DNA of 64,000 bases from Mytilus trossulus (lineage: Eukaryota; Mollusca; Bivalvia; Mytilida; Mytilidae): contig NC_086383.1 of assembly GCF_036588685.1 (NCBI RefSeq), positions 33,732,412 through 33,796,411 on the forward strand, written 5' to 3'. Under the pieces are notes generated by a model, which saw nothing but the letters and a program-made list of their open reading frames with translations, did no database searches and had not been told where the DNA came from. The translations under genes were made by a program, and so were the position numbers. Below are positions 56,063-64,000 of the stretch, in pieces (positions within the stretch are counted from its first letter, which is position 1; the number at the start of each line of letters is the position of its first letter).

Positions 56063-56454
56063 TAATATTTTGTTGTCAGTGTAGACAATTTTCTGTCACT
56101 TTTTTTGGTTATGTGTTGTCTTTTTTCACCACATGGTTTGAGATTGTACCTCTTGTTGATCAAAATATCTGACTGTTTTGTTTGAATTTTGAGGATAGTA
56201 GTAAAAATACTATTAGAGATATGCTATTCCCAGATGTTCCAGGACATGGATACCTTCATGATTACACTGTGTGTGCTGCTTCCTTGAAAAAAGGTGAAAA
56301 CAAGATGTCTCATGTTAAATTTTGTGAGGTAGGATATTTCTCGTGTTCCAGGGTGTTCTCAAATTACACCAGTTAATACTTCTGATTGATTTGTTCTGTG
56401 GTTTTACCTCATTGACAAAAATACACAGAGACAAAAATAATAAATACTGCATAC

Positions 56455-56475
56455 CTATACATCTTCATAAGAACT
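56455..56475 (-). ncRNA. 21-bp candidate micro-exon X0, copy 1
   Basis: Acceptor TTCATATCTATTTCAG|AGTT, donor GATGTATAG|GTATGC. The matching segment in copy 2 keeps both sites and the length. Confidence 0.4.
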
Positions 56476-56539
56476 CTGAAATAGATATGAAGAAGAAAGA
56501 TTAGTTATTTGCACTTCCATAAAAGAAATCTATATGCCA

Positions 56540-56593
56540 CTCTTCTTCTGTCACAACATAGCCAAACTCTAGGGTGTATGACCGAGGTTGCAT
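56540..56593 (-). ncRNA. Exon-like segment X1, copy 1 (acceptor defined)
   Basis: Acceptor TTTTGTTGTAG|ATGCAACC. One frame is open after the acceptor (QPRSYTLEFGYVVTEEEWHI..) to a TAA about 90 bases on, so a short coding end is possible. The donor is unclear. Confidence 0.35.
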
Positions 56594-56639
56594 CTACAAC
56601 AAAAACAAATTTGTAAATTATTAGTGTTTGAGAATGTTG

Positions 56640-56690
56640 GTGCCACTTCCATCAAATGAGTCCATGACTGAAACATCCTCTCGGCTGCAT
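56640..56690 (-). ncRNA. Exon-like segment X2, copy 1 (acceptor defined)
   Basis: Acceptor ATTTGTTTTTGCAG|ATGCAG followed by GAGGATGTTTCAGTCATGG. It resembles X3 (GGGATGTTACAGTCATAG), so X exons may themselves be duplicates. Confidence 0.35.
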
Positions 56691-56759
56691 CTGCAAAAAC
56701 AAATCTGTAGTGTCGTGGAGAACGTTGTTGTCACTTTCATCAAACGGGCCCTTTAACAA

Positions 56760-56881
56760 GCTCATGGTAGAGTGATCTTGCTACTATTGTATAGTGCTGC
56801 GGAAACTCTGCGCTACCCTCCCTGGCCTAGTACAACGGAGTCTATCCAACGTCTATGACTGTAACATCCCACTGCTGCAAT
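56760..56881 (-). ncRNA. Exon-like segment X3, copy 1 (acceptor defined)
   Basis: Acceptor TTTTGTTTTTCGCAG|ATTG. Stops occur in all frames within about 70 bases. Confidence 0.35.
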
Positions 56882-57363
56882 CTGCGAAAAACAAAATAAT
56901 AGAATTAATAATCTGTTGTTGAACTCTGAAATGAAATAAAAATACATATACAACATTACACATATAAGAAAAAAATCAATTAAACTTTATTTTATTTTCT
57001 TTGAGGTAAATTTCAAAAATTAAATACATATTTTTTTAATTTAACTTTGGTATCTTCCTTTTTTTTATGTAGCTCTTGTTGACCATTATACCAGACTGTT
57101 TTAACTATTAGAGGTATTGTATTTCTAGAAGTTCAAGGACATGCATACATTCTTGACTACACTGTGTGCTGCTTCAATGAAAAAAGGTGAAAATAAGATG
57201 TCGTGTTAAATTTTTATGAGGTAGGATATTTTTTGTGTTCCAGAGTGTTCTCTCTCAAATTACATTAGTCAAACTTATTACTTCTGATCGATGTACTGTT
57301 CTTTGGGTTTTAACTCATTGACAAAAATACACCAAAAGACAAAAAATAATAAATATTTTATAC

Positions 57364-57384
57364 CTATGCATCTTTGTAAGAACT
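57364..57384 (-). ncRNA. 21-bp candidate micro-exon X0, copy 2
   Basis: Acceptor CTTATATCCATTTCAG|AGTT, donor GATGCATAG|GTATAA. It lies in the diverged part of the duplication, yet length and both splice sites are kept. Confidence 0.4.
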
Positions 57385-57459
57385 CTGAAATGGATATAAG
57401 AAGAAAGATTAGTAATTTGTCACTTCCATAAAAATGGACATACAGAAGTCTATATGCCA

Positions 57460-57513
57460 CTCTTCTTCTGTCACAACATAGCCAAACTCTAGGGTGTATG
57501 ACTGAGGTTGCAT
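57460..57513 (-). ncRNA. Exon-like segment X1, copy 2 (acceptor defined)
   Basis: Same acceptor as copy 1. About 11 extra bases after ATAGACTTC shift the frame, but it still ends in a stop after about 34 codons. Confidence 0.3.
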
Positions 57514-57559
57514 CTACAACAAAAACAAATTTGTAAATTATTAGTGTTTGAGAATGTTG

Positions 57560-57610
57560 GTGTCACTTCCATCAAATGAGTCCATGACTGAAACATCCTC
57601 TCGGCTGCAT
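57560..57610 (-). ncRNA. Exon-like segment X2, copy 2 (acceptor defined)
   Basis: Identical acceptor region to copy 1. Confidence 0.3.
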
Positions 57611-57679
57611 CTGCAAAAACAAATCTGTAGTGTTGTGGAGAACGTTGGTGTCACTTTCATCAAACGGGCCCTTTAACAA

Positions 57680-57799
57680 GCTCATGGTAGAGTGATCTTG
57701 CTACTATTGTATAGTGCTGCGGAAACTCTGCGCTACCCTCCCTGGCCTAGTACAACGGAGTCTATCCAACGTCTATGACTAACATCCCACTGCTGCAAT
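57680..57799 (-). ncRNA. Exon-like segment X3, copy 2 (acceptor defined)
   Basis: Acceptor TTTTGATTTTTGCAG|ATTG. Nearly identical to copy 1 apart from a 2-base deletion (missing GT of ACTGTAACATC). Confidence 0.3.
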
Positions 57800-58039
57800 C
57801 TGCAAAAATCAAAATTATAGAATTAATAATCTGTTGTTGAACTCTGAAATGAAATATAAATACATATACAACATTACACATATAAGAATAAAATCAATTA
57901 AACTTTATTTTCTTTCCTTTGAAGTAAATTTCAAAATTAAAATATTTCTTTTTTAATTTAACTTTTACTTTATTTTCCCACAAAATTTAGCTTTGTAAAT
58001 GTTGTAAAAATACACAAATTATTAGTCTGTTCCTTATGT

Positions 58040-58420
58040 TACCTTTTCTGAAGTTGGACAGACTTCTTTTTAATGAGTTTTACGGTGCAAATTGCTGTGT
58101 TTGTTTTTTCTACATTGGCTCATAGAGGTATAAGTGTGGGTTGAGATCTCTCAAAACATGTTTAACCCACTGCATTTTTGCACCTGTCCCTTGTTAGAAG
58201 CCTCTGGACCTTGTTAGTCTCGTAGGTTTTTTAATTTCAGTTCATTTTAATATATGTTTGAGTTTAGTATGACATCCACTTTCACTGACCTAGTGAACAT
58301 TTTTTTGTAGGGGTCAGCTGAAGCCTGCCTCCAGATGCTGGATTTTCTTGCTGAGTTGAAGAGTCATTAGTTGATTTGGCTGTTTTTTGCTCTTTGGTTG
58401 GGTTGTTGTCTCAGACATAA
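58040..58420 (+). repeat. Repeat I, diverged forward copy
   Basis: GTCCCTTGTTAGAAGCCTCT, GCTGGATTTTCTTGCTGAG, TTGAAGAGTCATTAGTTGAT and TTTGGTTGGGTTGTTGTCTC occur in the order expected from the reverse copy at 26000-26300 and from the family as I recall it. Confidence 0.7.
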
Positions 58421-58974
58421 TTCTTTTGTATAAGATTTGTACTTTGCAAATAATTGCACTCAAGTGAGTAAAAAATTGAAGCAAAAACATTTGAGTTTTA
58501 CCACTGAAATAATATTTTTTGTTGGCAAAACTGTTTTATTTTGACATTCTGTTCTTTTTATTATCTGACCAAGCTGAGCAACCATCTACTACAATGGTTC
58601 TTATTAAATGTTGTATGCATACAGACCAAAATGAGGTTGAATTGTGGTTTTGGAAAAAAATATGAAATCAGCAATGCTTTTCAGATCATTTTTACCAATT
58701 TAACTATAAAAATGACTGTTAATAATTACAAGTCATTTCTTCATTATTCCACTTTTATTAATATTTATAAAAAAAACAAAGTGCTGTTATTGTTTATCTA
58801 AATCATTGCAAATGCCTCTTTAAGTGATAAATTATCTAATCGAATTTTTTTTAAGCAGAAGGTGGCTAAAATACACAAGATAATGATAATTAAGTAATTT
58901 TTATAACAATTTGAAGCTCCTACCTAAGCTTAGGAATTTGATGGTTTCTTTAATGTTTTTTGAGTGAAAGTGAC
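58421..58974. other. No gene recognised
   Basis: AT-rich. An 86-codon plus frame at 58541 has no recognisable motif. Confidence 0.45.
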
Positions 58975-59240
58975 AAGCTCCAGGGGAGGATCCAGCCATT
59001 TTAAAAAGGGGGTTCCCAACCCAGAGTCAAGGGGGGGAGTGGTGGGGGAGTCAAACTACATGCTCCCATTCAAATGCATTGATAGGCCCCAAAAAAGGGG
59101 GGTTCCCAACCCAGATTAAAAGGGGGGGTCCAACTATATGCTCCCATTCAAATGCATTGATGGGCCAAAAAAAAGGGGGGTTCCAAATTCCAGACCCCCC
59201 CCCCCCCCCCACCCCTGGATTCACCACTGAGCTCATTGTG
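58975..59240. repeat. G/C-tract repeat, two tandem units of about 90 bp
   Basis: GTCCAACTATATGCTCCCATTC-type blocks and CATTCAAATGCATTGAT(A/G)GG occur twice. A run of about 16 C is near 59197, then CCCCTGGATTCACCACTGA. The minus frame with repeated FEWEH is an artefact. Confidence 0.8.
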
Positions 59241-60753
59241 TAAAAGGCATATTCTATTGTGCACACCATAAGCCTTGCTATCAACAATAAATTTGGTGAA
59301 AACTTTATCAAAAATGAAAGTCAAATCTTCTTATCACTAAAAAAAGGTTATATTGCCTTTTGTTCAAACTCATTTACACTCTGACGAAACTAAAAAAAAA
59401 AAATCAGTCAAAGTCAATCAAATGTTTAGCATTGACAATGCATATAACATTTCAATGGAACTAAAATACATAAGGTTCTTTGTGACTCAAGAGGTGAAAG
59501 CCCATAAAACTACTAACAATGACGAAATGCTTTCCATGTCTCCAACAAAGTTGTCACTAGTACCATTCAACAATCAACATTGTGTTTGTCTTAGTCAAAG
59601 TCAAAGTGCAGTGCTAGTGAAATTGTCTCAACAGAGTAGAAATGAGTAAAAAATGTTTTTGAAGATACTTGAACATTTATAAAATTATATTTATTTCAAG
59701 ATGTAGGACACACGTTTGGACATTTTAGTGTGCTGATTAGGGTCTCCATGCTGTGGTATTTTGTTAGAAGAATGGCATCCTACATCTTAGTCTTGGAATT
59801 TATTTTGAAAAATTAAGAAAAAAATCTTTTGTTGATTGTAAGCATGGCAAAAGGCAAAACAATTTTTGTATTTCTTTTATCTTAGTTATCAATTATATAT
59901 GAGGGGGGATAGGACCTATATTGGGACTCAGGAATCTGGTATTTTAAAGCACAGGATTTAGGGATTGACCCCTTCAGGATAAAGTTTTTTTTTTTTAATT
60001 TCTCGATGTCAGGATCTAAATTTATTTAAATTTCGGGAGCTCAGGATTTTGTGTTTTTAAGCCCGGGATTTCGGGATCAGGACCCCTCTTTAAGTTTTCA
60101 GAATTATTCCATGTGGTCAGAGTTATCTCCCATTGATCAAACAACTCCATATTTACTTACATTGTGAAATTTTGAAAAATGACCAGAGCAACTGAATTAA
60201 TTCTGAAGACCATTCAGGTAGTGGCCATTGTCCTCAATGATAAGAGTGAAATTTTTCTCTTGTTGGGGAGTCAAGATTTCCATTATTTTTTTAAACCATA
60301 AATTGGCTTATTTAAAATTTGAAACCCCTCAATTTGAAAAGTTTTCTGTATGAAATTTTGTCGTTAAATGGTTAGGCATTGCACAAAACAGGCTCAAGCT
60401 TTATTTAAAAAAAAAATTTCACCCTGCAACATGCTCATGTGCTTAGGTCAGATATTTGTGTGTATGTAAGTTATTTGTCAGTCTGTTCATTTTATTCACA
60501 AATATTTTAGACTTTGGATGATTTACAAGTTCACGTATTGTATAAACATCAGACTATAGTTGAAACCTCTAGACGGTTTTGGTTATTTATTTTCCTTTGG
60601 TCACTGTCTTGTTGGAGTATACCCTTGATCCACCATTTTCCATAATGATGCTTAATATTTAACCAACAATAAGAATACTCACCAAGTATAATTTAAGATG
60701 AGGTTCTTACCATACTCTTTGGTAACCCCAAATATACTTAATACATTGCTTAC
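59241..60753. other. No gene recognised
   Basis: A 98-codon plus frame at 59353-59649 begins without ATG, contains a Lys run from an A tract, and matches nothing I know. Low-complexity 'GGATTTCGGGATCAGGACCCC' repeats are near 59930-60090. Confidence 0.4.
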
Positions 60754-60798
60754 TCTTCAAGGTCATACGGTTCTTCTTTCTGCTCAGTTGTTTGGTCC
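60754..60798 (-). other. Candidate 45-bp exon, two open frames
   Basis: Acceptor ATGATATTTTGTAG|GGACC, donor CTTGAAGA|GTAAGC. One frame reads DQTTEQKEEPYDLE (acidic), another GTKQLSRKKNRMTLK after joining the exon below. Length 45 is a multiple of three. Coding status is undecided. Confidence 0.4.
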
Positions 60799-61025
60799 CT
60801 ACAAAATATCATTTTATTTTAATATATGAAAGGATTGAAACACAAAACTGTATTGTTCATCCTTTTTTAATAAAATGTTTATTCAGTCACATGTTTTCCT
60901 TGGTACATCTCCTTTAACCAATGCCATATTTCACCTCATTTCTAATATATTTATTTCAAGAAAGATAAAATTAAACACCACTATTATCCTATAAAACAAA
61001 TCTCAAAATTTTAACCAATACATAC

Positions 61026-61095
61026 CTGAGTAATCATTTCCAATGCTGTAAAGCTTCATCATAAACTGATTGATGAAATGCAGCTGGCTGATTTT
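61026..61095 (-). other. Candidate 70-bp exon
   Basis: Donor GATTACTCAG|GTATGT is strong. The acceptor AATGATTAG|AAAATCAG is weak and lies in a 34-bp repeat that offers several equivalent AGs. One frame is open throughout (KISQLHFINQFMMKLYS..) and continues open into the exon at 60754. Confidence 0.35.
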
Positions 61096-61226
61096 CTAAT
61101 CATTGTAATGTTGACTATAGTCTGATTCTCTAATCATTGTAATGTTGACTCTAGTCTGATTTTCTAATCATTGTAATGTTCATTGTAGTCTGATTCTCTA
61201 ATCATTGTTATGTTGACTATACAGTC
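61089..61226. repeat. 34-bp tandem repeat, 4 copies
   Basis: Units TGATT(T/C)TCTAATCATTGTAATG.. at 61089, 61123, 61157 and 61191. Confidence 0.92.
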
Positions 61227-61839
61227 TAGGTGTCTGTAAGTCTTCACATTTCTCTGGTTCAACAATTCATCAAAATAAGACTGTTGCATTTTGTGGATAA
61301 TAGTCTTGTAAATTCTCTGAAAAACCAAATGTAATTAACTTTTATATAAAAAATGTATTCAGAAGGTATTGCCAACAAATTCAGTTGGTACAGTCAGTCT
61401 CCTAGACATATACATGAATGTGTCCCCTATTCCTGTTGTTGTAGGTAGATACTATTTGGAAGCAATACCTGGTCAAGTTACATGGATCTTTCAACTTGAA
61501 ATGCATGATATATTTGCCACAGGGGGTTATGCACCCACAATCAATCATGAATTTTACCATGGTTACAGAACTTATAGTTACAGTTCGATGATGTTTATAC
61601 AAGAGTAAAAGCTTGAAAACAAAACAACTCTAATAAATCAATAAACTTAAAGAAATGGGGTAAAGTCATCATATTGTAATTTCACATGCAACATGAAAAA
61701 TTAGTGAAATCATTCAATTCTCCAAAAGTAATTTTCTGGAACTTTTAAAATCTAAAATCCAACACAGATCACATTGAATCAATTAATTGCCTTAAAATTC
61801 TTTCAAACATATTTCATGTCCCCTAATATTCTAATGAAA
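61227..61839. other. No gene recognised; repeat D 3' fragment
   Basis: Near 61500-61555 TGATATATTTGCCACAGGGG..CACCCACAATCAATCATG is a diverged end of repeat D and underlies the 79-codon frame there. Confidence 0.5.
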
Positions 61840-62103
61840 CAAGAATGTGTCCATAGTACATGTACACGGATGCCCCACTCACACTGTAATTTTCCATGTT
61901 CAGTGGACCGTGTAATTGGGGTAAAAACTTTAATTTGAAATCAAAATTAATAAGATCATATCATAGGGAACATGTGTACTAAGTTTCAAGTAGATGTGAC
62001 TCAGTTTAACTTCATCAAAAACTACCTTGACCAAAAACTTTAACCTGAACTTTGCACTTTCATTTTCTATGTTCAGTGGACCATCGTAGGTGGGGCATAA
62101 AAA
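61840..62103 (+). mobile_element. MITE F, copy 3 (short)
   Basis: AACAAGAATGTGTCCATAGT at the start, ACTACCTTGACCAAAAACTT inside, GTAGGTGGGGCATAAAAAT at the end. The GGACGAACGG part is lost. Confidence 0.8.
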
Positions 62104-63039
62104 TACCTAGGTCTTTGTCCAAGTAAAAATCAATTTAAACTGATTTGGCTTCTAATTCTAACCTATTGATGACACGACCATATATCGGTTCAAATTCTAA
62201 CCTTTTGATCACATGACCATATAGGTGTTACACAACAATCTACTCATTTCACACTTTAGTAACTGGCTGTGCAGAAAAATTTCTACTGACAAAGGACATA
62301 CTGCAAATAAATTATGTAACTGAACTTTACTCAGATCAATAACAAAAACGTGAAAAAAGTGTTAAAACAATTGAGATTAAACCATGTACATAATATTTAT
62401 TACCACCAAAACGGCTGTAAGTAAATCGAGGATCAAGGACAATATAATGGAGAATCAAGTCTTCTACTTTTTGAATTATGGCTTTATCATCTTTATAAAA
62501 TACAAATAGACTGCATCTACTATAAACTTGAAAACTGTAAACTTGAAATATAATTCCATGTATCAGTAAAATACGAAAAAGTAAAATAAATATTTTCAAA
62601 TCTTTGCTATCGATAATTGAGCAAAAATATGCCATCTGCATTTTCAGTTGGTGCAACCTTTTCAAACATCACGATACTTGCTACAGCATCGACTCAGGCA
62701 CTTGTTTTGTAGTACTGAACCAGTGCATGCTCTAGTTTAATTTTTTTTTATTTATTCCGATGTCAATGAACACGATTGATTGTTGGTTACTTGGTGTCCA
62801 GTGGCAAATATTTCCGAGAGAAGCTCTACTGTGATAGTCGAGTTGACATATTTATAGACCCTCATTGATAGGATTTCAACCTCCTGTGATCAATGAACAC
62901 GAGCCAACTTATTAAATTTCATCAGATAGTCTTCTATATCATATCTTAATTTTTCGAAAAAGATTTCAAAAGTCGTATTTTGATCCATATTTTTAATAAT
63001 GAAAATAATCTGGGAAAATACCAAGGGGTTAATATCTAC
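62104..63039. other. No gene recognised; inverted repeat D fragment
   Basis: GATTGATTGTTGGTTACTTG and CCAGTGGCAAATATTTCC (about 62774-62815) are the reverse of the repeat D end. A 109-codon minus frame at 62336-62665 has no recognised motif. An imperfect ~50-bp duplication, ACCATATA.., lies near 62178-62222. Confidence 0.45.
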
Positions 63040-63250
63040 CTTGAGTATGTGTGGTTTCACGAACAGTTCAAATCAAATCTTTTGCTTCTGTAAACTGCAT
63101 GTGTCCATCTTGTTCGTTTGAAGACAAAGTGCTATTTGAAACACTTCGGCGGGAAGTTTTCCACTGGTCAACAATGAAGGGTCTAAAAACTCCAAACCAA
63201 TGAAAACTCACAAAATAAGACACACCCTCGGTATTAAAACTGCTCACAAA
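63040..63250 (-). other. Candidate first exon (5' UTR-like)
   Basis: Donor ACTCAAG|GTAGAT at 63040. The sequence is GC-richer than its flanks (AACTTCCCGCCGAAGTG) and has only short frames (a 71-codon frame ends GHMQFTEAKDLI). No acceptor is seen upstream, so it may be the start of a minus-strand transcript. Weak evidence. Confidence 0.25.
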
Positions 63251-63483
63251 ATTTATTTGACAACAGCTAGCCTTTTTTAACAATAAAATTTAGATCTCAA
63301 ATCGAGCATAAAAAGGTGTAATAATACATTTGATATAAAAATGACTTGTAAAGATCTTTTTTATCCTAAAGACTCATGAAATTAAGAGACCGTGGCATTT
63401 TATACATAAACAGTTACAAATAATGAATAAGAAACAACACGAACTCCATTAAAAAAGTTACAATTAAATATGTATCATAATCT

Positions 63484-64000
63484 AGTTGTTCTTTATCACT
63501 TAGATCACATTTTTTTTCCAGATCCATCAATAGAACAAACACTACCAGCTTCAATTAGCAACTTGTGACTTCCACATCTAAATCATTATTAATAGTATAC
63601 ATCATTTCAGGTGGGGAAACAGAGAGATATTTCTCAAAAACAAATTCAGTCTTACAATTCTATAATTAATACACTTAGGTGAGTTAAATATTTGTGCTTT
63701 CCAATTTTCAATAAATTTTTCATGAAGAAACTGTTTAACTTGTCTTGACAGAATAACATTTCTTTCCATAATTTGGTTATTCCTACAATGATTATAACCA
63801 CATTCAAGTAAAATTTCGTTGATACATGGTAACCATTTAGAGTGATACACATCATCTTCGTCAAGTCTATATAACATATCATATCGTGCGTGATATTTTC
63901 TTTTTTTTACCATTTAAAATAAGTTGCAAAAAGACAACCATTCTGGCTTTAATACAAATAGGCATAGGTTCTCTACCAAGCTCTCCATAAACAATACAAT
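63484..64000 (-). pseudogene. LINE reverse-transcriptase gene, C-terminal end (broken, continues off window)
   Basis: Reading inward from the window edge, the minus strand gives VYGELGREPMPICIKARMVV and LQLILNGKKKKI, then shifts frame at an A-rich run (about 63900). It continues as KYHARYDMLYRL, SKWLPCINEILLECGYN, VKQFLHEKFIENWKAQIF and IVRLNLFLRNISLFPH to a stop at 63602. Beyond that, a further shifted piece (KKCDLSDKEQLDYDTYLI) ends near 63484. The order VYGELGR..P, a basic stretch, W..I..IL...G, K..L...F...W and a trailing C-rich part is the region after the reverse-transcriptase domain in non-LTR elements common in bivalves (family knowledge from memory). At least two frameshifts and a stop mean it is inactive. 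The catalytic part lies beyond 64000. Confidence 0.65.

Larger units (their letters stand above)
56155..57967. repeat. Tandem duplication, 920-bp period
   Basis: Copy 1 is about 56155-57060 and copy 2 about 57075-57967. The central 500 bp (56530-57000 against 57450-57918) differ at only a handful of sites. The left parts (56155-56520 against 57075-57440) are clearly more diverged, with indels. Each copy has the minus-strand acceptors listed separately. Confidence 0.9.

Noticed and set aside
59353-59649. 98-codon plus frame
   Set aside because: No ATG at the start, a Lys run from an A tract and no recognisable motif; left as unassigned.

Overview
The window looks like animal nuclear DNA from a marine bivalve, most likely a mussel (Mytilus or a close relative). 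It is AT-rich and very repeat-dense, with no long open reading frames. Several dispersed repeats match sequences I know from mussel genomes: a 'GGTATGATTGCCAATGAGACA' module, a 'GACCGGCAGTAA..CACTTGCC' module, an 'ACAAGAATGTGT..TGGGGCATAA' element and 'AAGGTGGTACC' TTAA elements. This assignment is from memory of repeat sequences; no search was run.

Host genes are sparse. The one clear protein-coding exon is exon 1 of a pyrroline-5-carboxylate reductase gene (minus strand, 11865-11931). It has a good splice donor and a CCAAT/GC-box-like upstream region, and its first intron fills the left 11.8 kb. From about 39 to 48.6 kb the minus strand carries a series of 37-78 bp exon-like segments with good splice sites, in three tandem cassettes. 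All frames are closed, so this looks like a spliced non-coding transcript grown by exon-cassette duplication. Further exon-like segments lie at 56.4-57.8 kb (inside a 920-bp tandem duplication), 60.75-61.1 kb and 63.0 kb, also on minus. They may belong to the same transcription unit, but this is unproven.

Layout: 1-7.4 kb, three copies of an inverted-terminal element with internal tandem arrays (one cut by the window edge), plus small MITEs. 7.4-11.8 kb, palindromes and repeat fragments in the reductase intron. 11.9-12.2 kb, reductase exon 1 and promoter. 12.7-19 kb, two copies of a mussel repeat (one split by a C36-containing element), a foldback and CRE-like TGACGTCA sites. 19.2-19.6 kb, a decayed mobile-element-type gene. 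22.0-22.9 kb, a 21-bp minisatellite with 168-171 bp higher-order structure. 26.8-34.8 kb, three well-bounded DNA transposon-like insertions, one nested in another. 39-48.6 kb, the exon cassettes. 49.7-51.7 kb, 'CTCGACAAAA' repeats. 55.7-58 kb, a minisatellite and a tandem duplication. 58-64 kb, repeat fragments and, at the right edge, the C-terminal end of a LINE reverse-transcriptase gene (minus strand).

Most apparent ORFs are by-products of tandem repeats whose unit length is divisible by three, or of inverted repeats, and are not annotated as genes.
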